Positions 13,901-28,900 are shown, counted from the stretch's first letter. The stretch is DNA of 64,000 nucleotides from Stichopus chloronotus (GCA_021234535.1 CM037833.1:20001738-20065737), one strand, 5' to 3'. Notes: a model not told the origin generated them from the letters alone. Made by a program: numbers and translations.

Positions 13901-16900
13901 CGTTTTCCCTAAATCTCACCAGTTCACATAAGAGAGTCTTTGGTATAATAAATTAATCGTTCAGATTGTTGATGAAATAGCCTTCTAGTTTCAAATTCTT
14001 TAACTGATTTGACTTTTAATGGATTTTACAGATTCATTGACCCCACTCTCTAAGCGCGAACATCACCCCCCATGTTTCTTTTGATCTTGATCCCCCCTTC
14101 AAAACAAAATAAAAATCTAAAATCCTTGTGGCACGCAACTGACACGCACACCCAATAATGGACAATAAAATACCATTACTCAAAATATATCAGCAAATAT
14201 GTTAATATGCTATTATATTTTTATTATAAAAGTATTCTTACGACTAATTTATTCTGTATATTATGAGATACATTTGAACGAAATTCATTAGGTTTCAAGT
14301 GAGATTTTTTGCTATTTCTTTGTAACGAGGAATTTACGTATTTTACAATTTGTGTTGTTTTGGATTCCACTCAGAAAATTCTGTAGAGCGTAAGTAACGC
14401 GGACAGGTGTGAGATATGTTTCTTAGTTTCTTAGGAGCATATATAAGTGCAGTTCCACTTTAGTATGTCAAACGATTGTTATTATTTCTCTTCGGTTTGA
14501 AGACGTGAAGCTATGCGTTGATGAAAAATTATATTTGATGGCCACATTACTGATATTCTACATAACAATTAAATAAATGATTTTTATCTTTACGGCTGTC
14601 AACATAATTAACACTTAACAGTTAAAACGCTTTGTCCATGAATTTTAATAGCACATTGTGTCAGAAAACTACTGGAGAACCTTGCATACAAACTCTCAGT
14701 ATAAGGTACAAATGTAAAACCTGCAAACTGACACCTCAAATCTTATTGTAACAGACGAATGAGGTGGATAATTTCAATTTGGAAATTTATTTAGCTAGAA
14801 TTATCCTGAAATTTGATCTTAATACAGGACAATGAGACACATGCTATGGACAACTATACAAACATATGATTAAATCATGGATTTAATTTACCCAAAAGGT
14901 CTCGTAAGTTGCAAAATGCGTAACTGATAAAGCGGTAACTAAGACAGCTTTATTTCTTTCTTGATCTTTCTTTTATGTATCTCACCGCATTTTCTCTACA
15001 TAAATCCGCATCTTTACTTGTTGTAGAATCTGATGTCAAACGTGATAGATCTTCAATTTTTCGTCGGCCTTTTCCTAGACGTGGTGAGTACCCGTTATCC
15101 CCAAATCCGTTGTTCCTAAATATAAGTTAAATATTTTCACCACTTTGATTTTGCTTTCCTTTGAAATCTCACTGATTTCTTGACAACAATCACTCTTAAT
15201 CTATTCGTGAAATCACCTTTTATTGGGAAAGTTTCCCTAATACCAGGTATTTGCTGCAAACTGCAGTCGACGACAAATATCAGATCGAGTTTACTTTCTA
15301 GTCAAGTATAAACCTATAGAATTGTCAAGAACGATGCAAAAGATAAATTACTGTGTGAAATTCACGGTCCCTACTTGTACAAAAAGCTTTTCCTTTCCTT
15401 CCTAATGACAGCTCTCTAGCGATATTAAAGTGATTGCGTGCGTAGGCAAAAAGTACAAACATTGAAATTTCATCTCCAAAATGTTGATAAGGCTTTTAAC
15501 TACACCATTCTGACAATCTGGGAAAATAAATAGGTTTCAGTTGGTTAATTTTGCCATATTATTTCAAATTCTCCTAACATAACGACAAAAAGTGTAGAAT
15601 ACGATAGTGTAGTAATTGATAGTTTTCATTAATCAACGGTGTGCTTCTTTGAGCAAGCCAGTGGGAAGTATACTAGTATTGAATATTCAGTTACAGTCGC
15701 GGGCAAGGTTGTGTTCAGTTCGTAGCTTATTTGTAAATACAGTGTTTCCTTTCACCAAATACTACAATTCCGGATACCTCCCAAGGAGTGACGACTTGAG
15801 TAGTGTGTTTTTGATACACTAGTGGGACCTGTACTGTTGCATATTCATTATGCAGGCGGTTATAGTAAGAACCGTTAATTTTCAAATATGATTTCTCTTT
15901 TTTACTGTTTTTATGCCAATCCCGTTGCTTTTCGAAGTAGTTACTGTCATTTTCCTTCACTGAAAGACATAGTCCGTTCATGTACAACCTCGCTTGTAAA
16001 TTTAAAAAGAAAGAAAAAGTTAAGATCAAACAATCTTATCTTTTTGGTTTTTCAGTACACAGCAATCGCTTTAAAGTATTTCGCTAAGTTACATATTGTC
16101 TCTGACAAAAAATGAACAACCTGGCTCATACGACTTGTATGTTCTAATGACGTCTCTTGTTATCTGCGAACGGCGTAACACACGAGTAAGTTTCAGAAAT
16201 ATTTTCAACTTGGGCTTCCTTGAAATGCATCATGCGTAAATTGTCATTTTTTTTTTATTTTTAGCTTATTTTTTTTCAATGTATTTTAAGTTATTTCAAC
16301 TAAAAATTGAGGTCTCTTTACGTATTTTAGATACCGACATTAAACGTGAAGAGCGCGTTGTTCCACCCATTTCTAAGTATGATAAGTATCTGTAATTACA
16401 AACAGGTATTGAGAATACTTCCAAGTAGTATATTTGCATATTTCTAATAGAAGAGTCACTGTTTTTCAGGCATAAATGCATATTACTTCGAGTAAATTAA
16501 TACATTTCCCTTTATTTGTTTTCTGCATTTTAAAACATGGAAGTCGATCAAAAGTCGATGCAAAAGTCGATAAAGGTATCTATGATACGCTTTATACACG
16601 TAAATTTTCAGTGAGTAATATCAAAATATCTCCAGGTTTGCAGTTCATGGCAAAGCTGAGTGAAGAGCGCTGAATAATGCTCAGAGCATTCTTTAAAATT
16701 CGTAGGACTTTCCTTTGTTTCATACACAAGGCATCGATCTTTTATTTGTTGGTATTGCCTCATATTTTTAAACAGTGATTGAGATGTGAAACCTATAAAA
16801 CAGTTTAAACCATATATACAATATTTACAAACATGGTAGACTCTTAAGCTTTAAGTATTCAATAATTCCGAGTGAGACGTTCAATGATGTAAAGAGTATA

Positions 16901-19900
16901 TGTATTACACATATTACTGTATGTTTATATTAACAACTCAATGCAGTCTGTTGGCGACTTTTGTGATAAAACCTTGATCTGGACACATAAAAGAAAAAGA
17001 ACAAGAGATCGTCAGATTATGGTGATAGAAGCACTGAAGTCAAGTACAGAAATACTATTTGCAGAAATATCGTATTGCACTAAGAGAAACAAGTCTACTG
17101 TTAACAAAACAGTAATTAAACATTCTGGCAAAATAATTCTGGACAAACAGCAAAGGCACACAGTAATTCAGTATATTTTACTTCACGGTTCATATGGGGT
17201 TTAATTCTAAGATTGTTGTATCGTTCTATGCTTAAGGTAAATTTAAATATGAAGAAAAAAATCGTCAATGGTTGGATTCCGTTCACTTCTGTTACACTCG
17301 TAAACATAATACTTCAAATGAAAAATTAAAATTTCAGATCGGTGGCTAGGTCTTTTACTATAACCAAAGAATACATCAGTTTCTTAAAACAAGAACTGTT
17401 TGGTGATAATACAGCATTTCGCTAAATTCAAAATTACATGTTGTCTTTATTAAAAAAAAAAATGAGCAATCTTGATTATACGACTTGTATGTATTTATTT
17501 CGTCTCTTGTAATCAGCGGACGTTTAAGTCGGCGTAACACACGAACAATTTCCAAAAATATTTTCAATTTGGACTGCCCAGAAATGCACTATACAGAAAC
17601 CATTTTTGTTTGTTTTTTTTTTTTTGGTTTTTTGTTTTTGTTTTTGGTTAATTTTTTGTTCATGTAGGCCTATTTCAACTTCTTTCCTCTCAACAAATCT
17701 GCACGAAACAAGTAAAAAATTGAGGTCTCTTTATTTTTTTTTTAGTTCCCGACATTGAACGTGATGAGACTACACTTCCACCTATTACTAGGTATGGTAA
17801 GTACCTGTTATCAACAGTTATTCAGAATACTGCCAAGTAGCATGTTTGCATCGTTTTGATAGAAGATTCGCTATTTTCAGGCATAAATGCATGTTACTTC
17901 GAGTAAATTTACACGTTTAACTTAATTTTTTTTCTGCATTTTAGAACATGGAAGCCGATCTTCATCATCATCATCATTACTTCTATCTACTACAACTGGT
18001 GGGTGTTGAGTTTAAATCGGAGATGAGAATAACTTAACTGTAGGATCATTTTTTTTTATAAACTTGAGATGGGACCAACTTAAATTTGATTCGAAACCTT
18101 TTTTTTTTCCATCACAAACTGAAAAGCGGAAGAATGATTGCAAGAAATATTATTATTGCATCATAATGCAATGATAATCTGTTTGTAATGATGAACGAAA
18201 CATTTGTACCATACATGTACATAAACGTTAGTGCATTTTCGCAACAAATGCATTGAAATTGAAACACAAAGTACAATATTTATGAGCACTTTTTCTGCAA
18301 AATAGTGCAAACGTAAATGTTCTAAGTACATGTGTATGTTAATGTCTAGATACGGAATCAAAATAACAGCGAACCTGCAAAAGTCACACGTAAGCACCAC
18401 TACCATTACTCTCGTTACATGCCGTTTAAACTTAAGGAAGAGTTTTGAAAATTATCTGTGAGTAATCTAGTACATTATCATAATGCTCAGTATCAGTGTT
18501 ATTAAATATTTACAGTTGTTAACTGCTGTTTGGTGTTATTGTTTTCCGTCAGATAACAAAAATAAATATAGTAGAATAACTTTGCAAAAGTCGATAAAGG
18601 TATCTAGGCTTTATACACGTAAATTTTGAGTAAGTAATACCAAAATATCTCCAGGTTTGCAGTTCGTGGCAAAGCTGAGTGAAGTGTGCTGAATAATGCT
18701 CAGAGCATTTTTTAAAATTCGTAGGACTTTCCTTTGTTTCATACACAAGGCATCGATCTTTTATTTGTTGGTATTTCCTCATATTTTTAAACAGTAATTG
18801 AGATATGAAACCTATATAACAGTATAAAGCACAAAATGCACTGTCGTCCACAACATCGCTTTTTTTTTCCTCAGTATATTTCGTGAATCGGTGTACAACA
18901 GTAGATGAAATTACAAGTAATATTTTTGCCATATATACAATGTTTACAAACATGGTAGACTCTTAAGCTTTAAGTATTCAGTAATTCCGAGTGAGACGTT
19001 CAATGATGTAAAGAGTATATGTATTACACGTATTGCTGTATGTGTATATTTACAGTCTGTTGGCGACTTTTGTGATAATACCTTGATCTGGGCACACAAA
19101 TGAAAAAAGAACAAAATATCTCCAGGTTTTCAGTTCGTGGCAAAGCTGAGTGAAGTGTGCTACATAATGCTGAGAGCATTCTTGACAATTCGGAGGATCT
19201 GTTCCTTTTGTTCCTTTATTTTCCTTTATTTGTTTTATACACAAGACATTGATCTTTTCTTTGTAGGTATTTCCTCATGTGTTCAAATAGTAATTGAGAT
19301 ATGGCAAACTATAGAACAGTATGAAAGTGATTGCGTGTGCACTGAAAAACCAAAAAGATAAAATTATGTTTGATCTTAACTTTTTCTTTATTTTTAAATG
19401 TACACGCGAGGTTGCATATGAACGGACTATGTTTTTCAATAAAGGAAAATCACAGTAACTACTTCGAAAAGCAACGGGATTGGCATAAAAACAGTAAAAA
19501 AACAGAAATTGTATTTGAAAATTAACGGTTCTTACTATAACATCCTGCACAATGAATACGCAACAGTACAGGTCTCAGTAGTGTATCAAAAACATACTAC
19601 TCAAGTCGTCGCTTCTTGGTAGGTATCGGGAATTGTAGTATTTGGTGAAAGGAAACACTGTATTTGCAAATAACCTACGAACTGAACACAACCTTGCCCA
19701 CGGCGTCAGTGATCCTGAGTTGTAAACTGAATATTCCATAATAGTATACTTCCTATTGGCTTGCTCAAAGAAGCACACCGTTGATTTGAATGAGAACTGT
19801 AAACCACTACATTATCGTATTCTACACTTTTTGTCGTTATGTTAGAAGAATTTGAAATCATATGGCAAAACTAACCAACTGAAACCTATTTATTTTGCCA

Positions 19901-22900
19901 GATTGTTTGAATGGTGTGATTAAAAGCCTTACCAAACTTTTGGAGATAAAATTTCAATGTTTTTACTTTTTGGCTACGCACGCAGCTATATTTCTGAAAC
20001 GATTTCTCAGTTTACTCTGGAGGAAAGGCCAACGTTTCCGCTTCCCTTGGATCTGCGAGTTAGAGGGAGGTGTACTGCCCTCCCTTTTAGAATTTCATCC
20101 TGTAATTAGTGAATGTCACAGAAAAAAAAACAAGCTGAAAACAGATAGTGATCCTCATGGATGTATATCTAAGAGGTGGTGCTCAAGTCACTCACGTACT
20201 ACTAATTAGAAGTGAGGGAAGCGAATGAGACATCGGCACAATATTTCGAGAACACTTCATTGTTCACAAAAACACAAGTGTCTCTGCATAAAATCCATAC
20301 GGAAAGTGGTATGTAGAGTGCTATCAACAAAATACATTGTTTAGAAATAATTTATTAGACTGCTTTTATTTCGTTGATAATAATGTTTCCTTTTATTGCC
20401 ACATTTTCTAGCTTCAGACGTCCAAGCTGACGTGCCTTCAGTTTTTGTTCCATCTGCTCATGACACCGGTAAGTGTAGATTGCCGAACATTGAAGAGAAT
20501 GGCTTTAAAGTAGTACCATTGCTTTTTCTGGAAAGGATTGTCACACTAGCAAACAAAGATTAAAATGCATTTACAACCATTTTGCGAACATTAGTGACCA
20601 GATTCAATTATGTGATGCGTGATAATGAACAAATGATAGTTAACAACAATTTATTTCTAGTTTTTCCTGGCACTTACACAAATTCATTTTCTGTTCAGAC
20701 GAGAATTTGCTACAGTCACTTAAAAAGTACATCTAAAGTCAAAGTTTCTAATTGTTTCATGTACACTTAAAAAATATCTTGAAGTATAAGCACTTGTGAC
20801 TTCTAATCATCCAACAATTATGTTCAGATTATGTAAGATAACAATATAACTAGATAAGTTTATTCAATGAAATCATTAAAACTACGACTGCCTGCAGTAT
20901 TCTTTTTTATGTGTATTAACTTCATATACAGGTGGTATAAACTCAGAGGTCTGTGAATCTGTTCCAGGACCTTTCATAATAACACAGCAACATTTCTGAA
21001 TCATTAGTGATGTTACGGCTTTCAGCTTTAACGAGGACGAGGTCGCAACAAGACACTTGTTGTAGCATTTGTTGCAGAAACAACTTATTACTCGGTTGTA
21101 ACCGCTATCTGGTGTGAATGGTCTCACTCTCATGCAATTATAGATATTGTCAAAGGACAGCCATTTCTAAAATCTGTACGAAAACAGACGGGTACTTGGT
21201 TTGCTCAGCTGATTACTGGGAACTAAATTTAAACTACAATCACTTTGTAACAAAGTATACCAACGTCTGTTTCATCTTGCCTGTGGCATACTATGCTGTA
21301 AATGAGTTGAATATTATAAATTGTAGAATATCACAGTACACGTATTTCTATTTCCTTACAGTCACTAAAAAACCATACACATCTCACTGAGGGCTACCCT
21401 GGTTATGTGTTTACTGTTATTGTCAATAAATTTTAATACACCGAAGTTAACAAGTATTTGGACCATTCTCAAAAGTACACCAACACTTCCGTTGGCCTTA
21501 AATTTTGACCAGACTAGTGTGTTGTAAAATAAAATTTGCATAACTTCGCATTTTTTTTTTCATTTTGAAACTATGGTGGAGATCTCACTTCTTACTACTA
21601 TTTATCACCAGACTGGGAACCTTCTGATACAACGAAAGTGAATTCCTCTATCTCTAAGAAGGGTGGCGTTATACAGATCCCCAACACTGGGGTGAAGCTT
21701 GTTATTCCACCGAATGCATTGACAGAGGAATCTGACATACATCTTAGAGTTATTCCACCTGACGAGTTAAACGAACCTGCTACGTCTTTTTCAAGTAATT
21801 CGTCAGCGGTTGTTGAAATACTACCTAACCATTTGAAATTAAATAGAGAGGTATCCCTGACGATACCACATTGTGTGACTTTCTACAACATGGATGAAGC
21901 AACAGCAAAAGTTTATGTCAGCCATCATGACAAAGGTAATTTTGGGGTTATTTCAAACAGATATACGGTAACAATAAGAATGACCTGTAAGTCAAATTTG
22001 CATATTAAATATTTTTAGCACCCACTATACTTACTTGTAATGTAACGTACGAAAACTGTTAACACGCCGGGGGAATCCTGCAACAATAGCACCAGCGGAT
22101 TGCATAACTGCATGTTCAACTGTATTCATTTTCATATCATCATTTTCATATGACCCACATAAATTACATGTACTCAAACATACGTAGTAATTTCTTAGCT
22201 TTCTGCTAAGAAGTGAGGTGTCTCCTAGAGTACAGTTAATTCACAACTATCATCTAGTAGATGGGTGTTACAGTATCCGCTAGGATGAACGTCGGTTGCA
22301 TGTTTCAATATTTTTCAAAAAAGAGACTGGAATGCGTAAGACATCTTGTGTTTAACTCATCGGTAGGGACTTCTCATTCTTCAGCTGGGTCATGTGGACA
22401 TTGTAATCAACCAAAGCACAACTTGTGCCTTCAGCTGTATGGAACTATGCAATGATATTTGAGGCTTTGCTGTACATTATTTCTCGATATTGGGCAATAT
22501 CTCCTCTGTACGGAAGAGAAAGCCACATGTTGCACTGTAATACACTCTGTGGTAGTGAACGGAAGAATAAAACACTTTCAGTGGATTTACCACAGACTTA
22601 AGTGTATATATACTAACAAAAAAAAAGGTAACAGAACAATAACTGAATGATTTGTCTCAAAAAGTATTCTTCGATAAAGAGTTACCTCAGTATCATGTGG
22701 TACCATACTAAACTTTCAAATAATAATTCGCATGCGATATTTTTAGTATCCTAAGTTTGCTAGCCAGAAGACGTTTAGGGACCGAATCACTCACATGTCC
22801 CATATTCTTAAATTAGTTCACTGTGGAATAAAATCTATATTTTATGTATGAATTTCGCTGGCAAAGATATTAACATTACTAGAGTAAAATTCATATGGGG

Positions 22901-25900
22901 TAACACTGGATTAACACAATAATGAACAGAAAACCAGATAACACTTCGAAGTGTGATATATCAGTAACAAATAAAACTGGAAGACCAGGACTGCACTCTT
23001 CAACACCCCTCTCCGCAAATGTATTTCTCGATCTTGACAAAGAACTCAGGGGTCAGATTGAACATCCAGCTATGATCGTTAAATATCACCAACTATTATT
23101 ATTATGAACAAGGTGTATCGTACAAATCATTACGTAAACACGTGAAACGCGTGAGTGTCATTCTGCTGGTGATTTGGAATTAATAGAACTTCAGGATATA
23201 CGTTATCGTCTGTACCACAAGTCATTGTGATATCCTACAACGTTTGATTACATGCAGTACCATTCTAAAACAAATCATGATGATGTGAATTTGGAATATT
23301 TTGAGGATGGGAAGACTACAAATATTAGAAATGAGACTTGGTTTCATTGGAACTGTGCCATCTGCTCATTGGCTATACATTGCAATAATGTGCAGGAGGT
23401 CTGGATCAATTTTAAAAGCCATCATGATGAACGGTATGGCAAAGACGGTCGCTAATCTTTCACCTCACATATACTACTTTATGCTATTTTAATATGCCTA
23501 AGTCTGCTTTCTTTTTTTTCTAATAGGTGATGAACCTCTTTGGCAAGAAAAACCACAAACACCCTATCTGTTTCTTAAGTCAAAGTGTTTACTCAGACTC
23601 ACCGAATTTTGTTGGATTAAAGTCAATATTGACGACAAAGTAGTTGAAGCCAAAAATCTAGTAATATACATTACAAAGGAACTTCTCCCCAGTGGAAGGA
23701 CAGCAAAAGTATCTATCGGCTATTACGAAGAACTGCCTCGAAGTGGAAAGGTAACCTTAAGTAAACAAGGAAAAGAATTATTATTATTAACATTTTAGTG
23801 ATACCAGAGTCACTGATTCAGATAGTATAGCAAACATATAACTTGTAATGTATCACTTTTTGCAAAGACGACAAAAATGGTTTGAGGCCAATAAGAGAGC
23901 AATGGCAGCAATAAGAGAGCAACAAGAGATGAATCGATCATAGAGCAGACAATTACCATATTAATGGCAATGATCTAAGTAGAATTAATACAGTTATCGC
24001 AGAAACTACTCACAAAATGAGCAAACTGAAATGAAAATGCAAAAATGCAATGTCCAGTTACAAATCAAGATCAAAAAATGCAACACAGGATACTAGCTTA
24101 AGTGCGAAAGCGATAACAAAGTCACTGAAGTACGAGAATTCGTAGACAATTCAACTACAAGGATTAACCACAACCTATGACATGTCATTACAGATTCTCG
24201 CTTGGAATCCAAAGTTGGTGCCATTGCAGAAACTTCCTTATATCTTCTACAAAGACGGAAGAAATCCTTTAAAGGTGTTCTTTGAAAGCGTCACTCCTGT
24301 CAAAAGTTGGTCCTACTCAGGACGAAATCCACAGGTTTGATGTTAACAGAAATCAATACTTACTTTTTGTTGAGCATCTGAAATTTGAAAAAGTGTTTAT
24401 CCTATTCCTTCGTCATGATTATTATTGCCAACACAGTATGCTTTCATTCTTAGCTATGCTACTTTCTGCTTTATTCTTAGCTCTGTGATTAAAATATCCC
24501 TTCAGACACCTTACATAGTTTTTGGTTTCGATGATAATTGTGACCTTTGCAATCACGCATGTGTCTGCGTGTGTGTTGGTATGTCCGTGTCACCCTACCT
24601 TGTAAACACAATATCTCGAGAAGGGAAATTTGGACAAATGTCATATTTGCTGTGTTGGTTTACTACAGTAAGTAAAAATACCTATTGATTCAGGTGGAGG
24701 TCAAAGGTCATTTGAGGTCAACAGTGGTCAAATTGTGAAAACCTTGTAAACAAAATATCTTAAGGCTGGACGCTTGAACAGATTTTATATGCAGTATATA
24801 TATAGGTGTAGCCTATCTTATAAGGTGCAATAACGCTATCGTTTGAATAGGGGTCAAAGGTCATTTGAAGTCAACAAGGGTCAAACTGTGAAAACTTTGT
24901 AAAGTAGCTGCGTCGATATAAGTAGTATACGTGGGCATGGCTTAAATTTGCCTCAAGTTCTGTACACAAAAGCTGTGTACCTTGCAGGGCACATTAATCA
25001 TAAATAAGTATTTTAGTAAAAAGAAAAAAGTTGGCGACAATGGAACATTAAATATTTGTAAGACATAAAAATAAAAGCAAAGCGAAACAACCAGGAAATT
25101 TCCATAATACCTTACACCTACCTAGAAAAACAGTTGAAAGGCCGATTTCACCAAAATGTTGAGCCCATCCACCTACACATTTTGTTTCTGCGCAGTGCAC
25201 TTCTGCTGCCAGGGCAAACCCGCCATCCTTAAAGTACTGGGTTATGAATGTCAGGTAATTTTATGTACATTGAAGGTCGGAACGACTAAATATTAGGTAA
25301 TCATGAATCTTTCCAAAGTTTCATTTTTTTTTGTTGAGTTACCCAGCCACCATTCAAGTAAGCCTTTTCTACTTTTCTCCCATCGTGCGGTGATGCAAAC
25401 GTTTAGTTAACTTTACCACTATATATGTCTTATAATGTAAAAATCATTTTCATTCAAGGTCAATCCATTGAAATTTTAGTGTTTATAAGTATATATAGAG
25501 AGAGAGAAAGAGAGAGAGGGAGGGAGAGAGAGGGGATAGAGGAACATAGAAGTCTCTAAAACTTCTTTCTGCTGTAACCAAAACCACCCGATTTTTTATG
25601 CAAGAATTTTGGCATCTTCTGTGAAAATCACCTATATCCATAATATAAGTGGAGGACCATCAGTATTTCGTTCCTGTTTCACAGGAAATTCCATGGTTAA
25701 GTGTAGATGCATCTCAAGAAATTTTACTACCATTTCATCTTTGGAAGGATAAAGAGTTTGATGATTGCTTCTGTTTGTTCAAAACATGTCAGGGAAACTC
25801 AACATCAATTTTTTTAGATGTTTTGCTTGAGGTGAGTGGATACCTTTTTCGTATCTTACTGGCTTAACCATAATTATTTAACACAAACTGATAACAAATT

Positions 25901-28900
25901 AACATAATGTTATAACCGATATTGTAGTACGAAATTTACTAGTAATATAGTAACCGATAATGTAGTACAAAACTAACAGATAATGTAGTAACTAATGTAG
26001 CCAACGTTATGATGGAATGTATTCACAATCCAGGCAAATGGTGCAAACTAGTAATGGCGTTATGCACTTTGGGTGAAAAGTATGAAATTTTGAACAAAGT
26101 TAGCCTTTCGCATGCATGCTTAAGGTTTGGGACCATCTCAGTTTCGACTTTAAAAGCCAAGATGGTCGCCAAATTCAAAATAGTCGTCATACCCTTTTTT
26201 GAAGACAAGTCCAACACCTTAAAATGAAAAGCAAAATGAATATAAAATGTGCTTTACGGTAGTGTTTGTTTCACTAACCGAGAGAGATGCAGCATATTTC
26301 AAGACGACGGTCGAAAATCAAAATGGCCGACAAAATCAGTGATGAGCTTCACTGAACCAATTCAAAATGTCTTATTTGAAACACATGACATTAAAATTTC
26401 TGTTAGTAACGTGAACACTTGACTGTTTCTAAACACACACATTAAGACTTTGTCCAAAGGCTTGGAGGCCTGAAAATGCTAGGGGCTAGGCAAATCCTGA
26501 TGAGAGTTATAACACGTACCGAGAATGAATCGTAGCCTATATATAACGTTACGTTTTGTGCCAATCGTAAGTAAATTGAAGAGTTCGGATAATAACAGAT
26601 CGAAAAGTATTGGCAAAGTTTACTGCAGCATCGGTCTTTGTTGCATTATCGATTATTTTTTTGATATGATCGTTTTGTTCTACATTATCGGTTATTGCTT
26701 GGAACGTTGTTATAATAACGTTGCAACCGATAGTATTATTGTAGCGTAATTTGCAGATAAAAAAAAAACTGTTTACATGGGGCATTGCTAATGACGAAAA
26801 CGTTGGGTAGTGCTACCTTGTGTTTGAAACAAGCATTCGAAGAAATCAACTTTTTGAAATGTAATTTGACAGCTTTTTCAAACACGTGTTCTGTTAGTTG
26901 AAAATAATACCTCCCTCTTTTTCTGTATCTCTTCTCTTTTAATAGGGAAGTTCTTCCAAGAACACAAGAGCAGCAGAGGACTATTCAGTGTCAGACAATG
27001 TCATTATGGTAAATCATAACCTCTGAAATCATAAAAACAGTGAAATTCTATTCCAGTAGCTATTAGATATCTTACAATATGTGGAACTCGTTTTTAAGTA
27101 GTTTTGTCTTGTGAATTTGTAATTTATAAGACACATTAAATACAAGAAGTTTTATTGACCATAAAAGGAATTGTCATTAATTTCATATTAGTAAAACAGA
27201 CAGACAACGAAAAAGAAAGATTATGGAGCTTAATAATGGGTCTGGTTGTCCTCTGCCTAAACTGTAATTGGTGACTAAGATGATGTTTATACGACATGAC
27301 CAACTACTTTCCTCGCTTTATACCTATCTATCTGTCTGTCTGTCTATCTGTCTGTCTGTCTATCTATCTGGTATCTATCTGGTATCTATCTGGTATCTAT
27401 CTGGTATCTATCTGGTATCTATCTGGTATCTATCTGGTATCTATCTGGTATCTATCTGGTATCTATCTGGTATCTATCTGTATCTATCTGGTATCTATCT
27501 GGTATCTATCTGGTATCTATCTGGTATCTATCTGGTATCTATCTGGTATCTATCTGGTATCTATCTGGTATCTATCTGGTATCTATCTGGTATCTATCTG
27601 GTATCTATCTGGTATCTATCTGGTATCTATCTGGTATCTATCTGGTATCTATCTGGTATCTATCTGGTATCTATCTGGTATCTATCTGGTATCTATCTGG
27701 TATCTATCTGGTATCTATCTGGTATCTATCTGGTATCTATCTATCTATATATATATATATCACTTTATTTATCACTTTATTCATCACTTTATTCATCACT
27801 AAATTACACCTTTGCTGGACATATCGCAGTTTAAAAATGGACTTTAGCAGGACATGTACGATAGGAGGACATATCTCTGTCCAGCTAATCTTTGAACAAC
27901 AAAATTTACATAGAAACATAAGTGAATATCTGCCATTTCATACTGATGAATAGTGTATACCACCATCTACTTGTACAAGCGTTGTTTTTTACGTTTGCCT
28001 AATTTTTTTAGTTTAAAATTGAACATTTGCTGGACAGTTTTCAACATCATGTCCTCTGAATGTACAATTTTAACATATGTCCAGCAAATGTACAAATATA
28101 CAAATGTACATATATATATATTTGTATTTATGGTTCCATGCGGAACCACATTCGGGGAAAGTAATGAAACAGTTGATAGCTGTTAATTTGTCTACATGAT
28201 GATTTACATCAACTTTTAACTTTTCGTGTTTGTTTGCAGATTCTGTCAAATGCATTGAAGTCAGAATGGAGAGATGTTGGGAGAAAATTGGGCGTCCCTG
28301 AAACAAAACTTTACCAGATTGAGACGGACAATGCTAGACATATTCGAGAAGCAATTTACCACATGCTATGGTATTGGAAAGAGTCTAATGGAATGCACGC
28401 AACGTACAAATCACTATCGACAGCCTTAATAAAAGAAGGTCGAAGAGATCTGGGGGAATATGTACAGCGGGAAGGTAAATGCTGTCTGTGTGTATTGATT
28501 GTACACTTTAGGCCTGTATGATTACAATAATGCATATAATTGTCGAGTTAATGATCGGAGAAACAATCCACTTAACCTTTTACCCACTCGGTTTGGAGTG
28601 GTTATGTAAAATATAATAGATTCTCACTTAATTTGCTTACAATTAAGAGTCTTTCTTGATATACCAGATATATATTGACTTAAAAAATAAACTTAAGCCT
28701 ACGATACAGTCTGGATCGTGCGTAAGAGAAGTTAATGCGCGAATGGGCGTTAATACAAGCTATAACGTTACACTGTAACCCCCCCCCCCTTCCCCGGGGA
28801 GTGTATTATCCTTCAGGCAATGCACCGGTGAGAACTTGGTTAATTTCGTTCATTCAAACGATCGAAATTTTTATAAAAAAGACGAAAACTAAAGAAATTT

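Noticed and set aside
16941..17204. Lysine/arginine-rich 87-codon frame
   Set aside because: It lies in intronic duplicated sequence, its counterpart in D3 is broken, and it has no domain resemblance.
27268..27834. Long open frames of 168-188 codons with YLSGIYLVSIW repeats
   Set aside because: They are the 11-bp minisatellite read in three frames; the period forces identical repeating peptides in each frame and the region is intronic.
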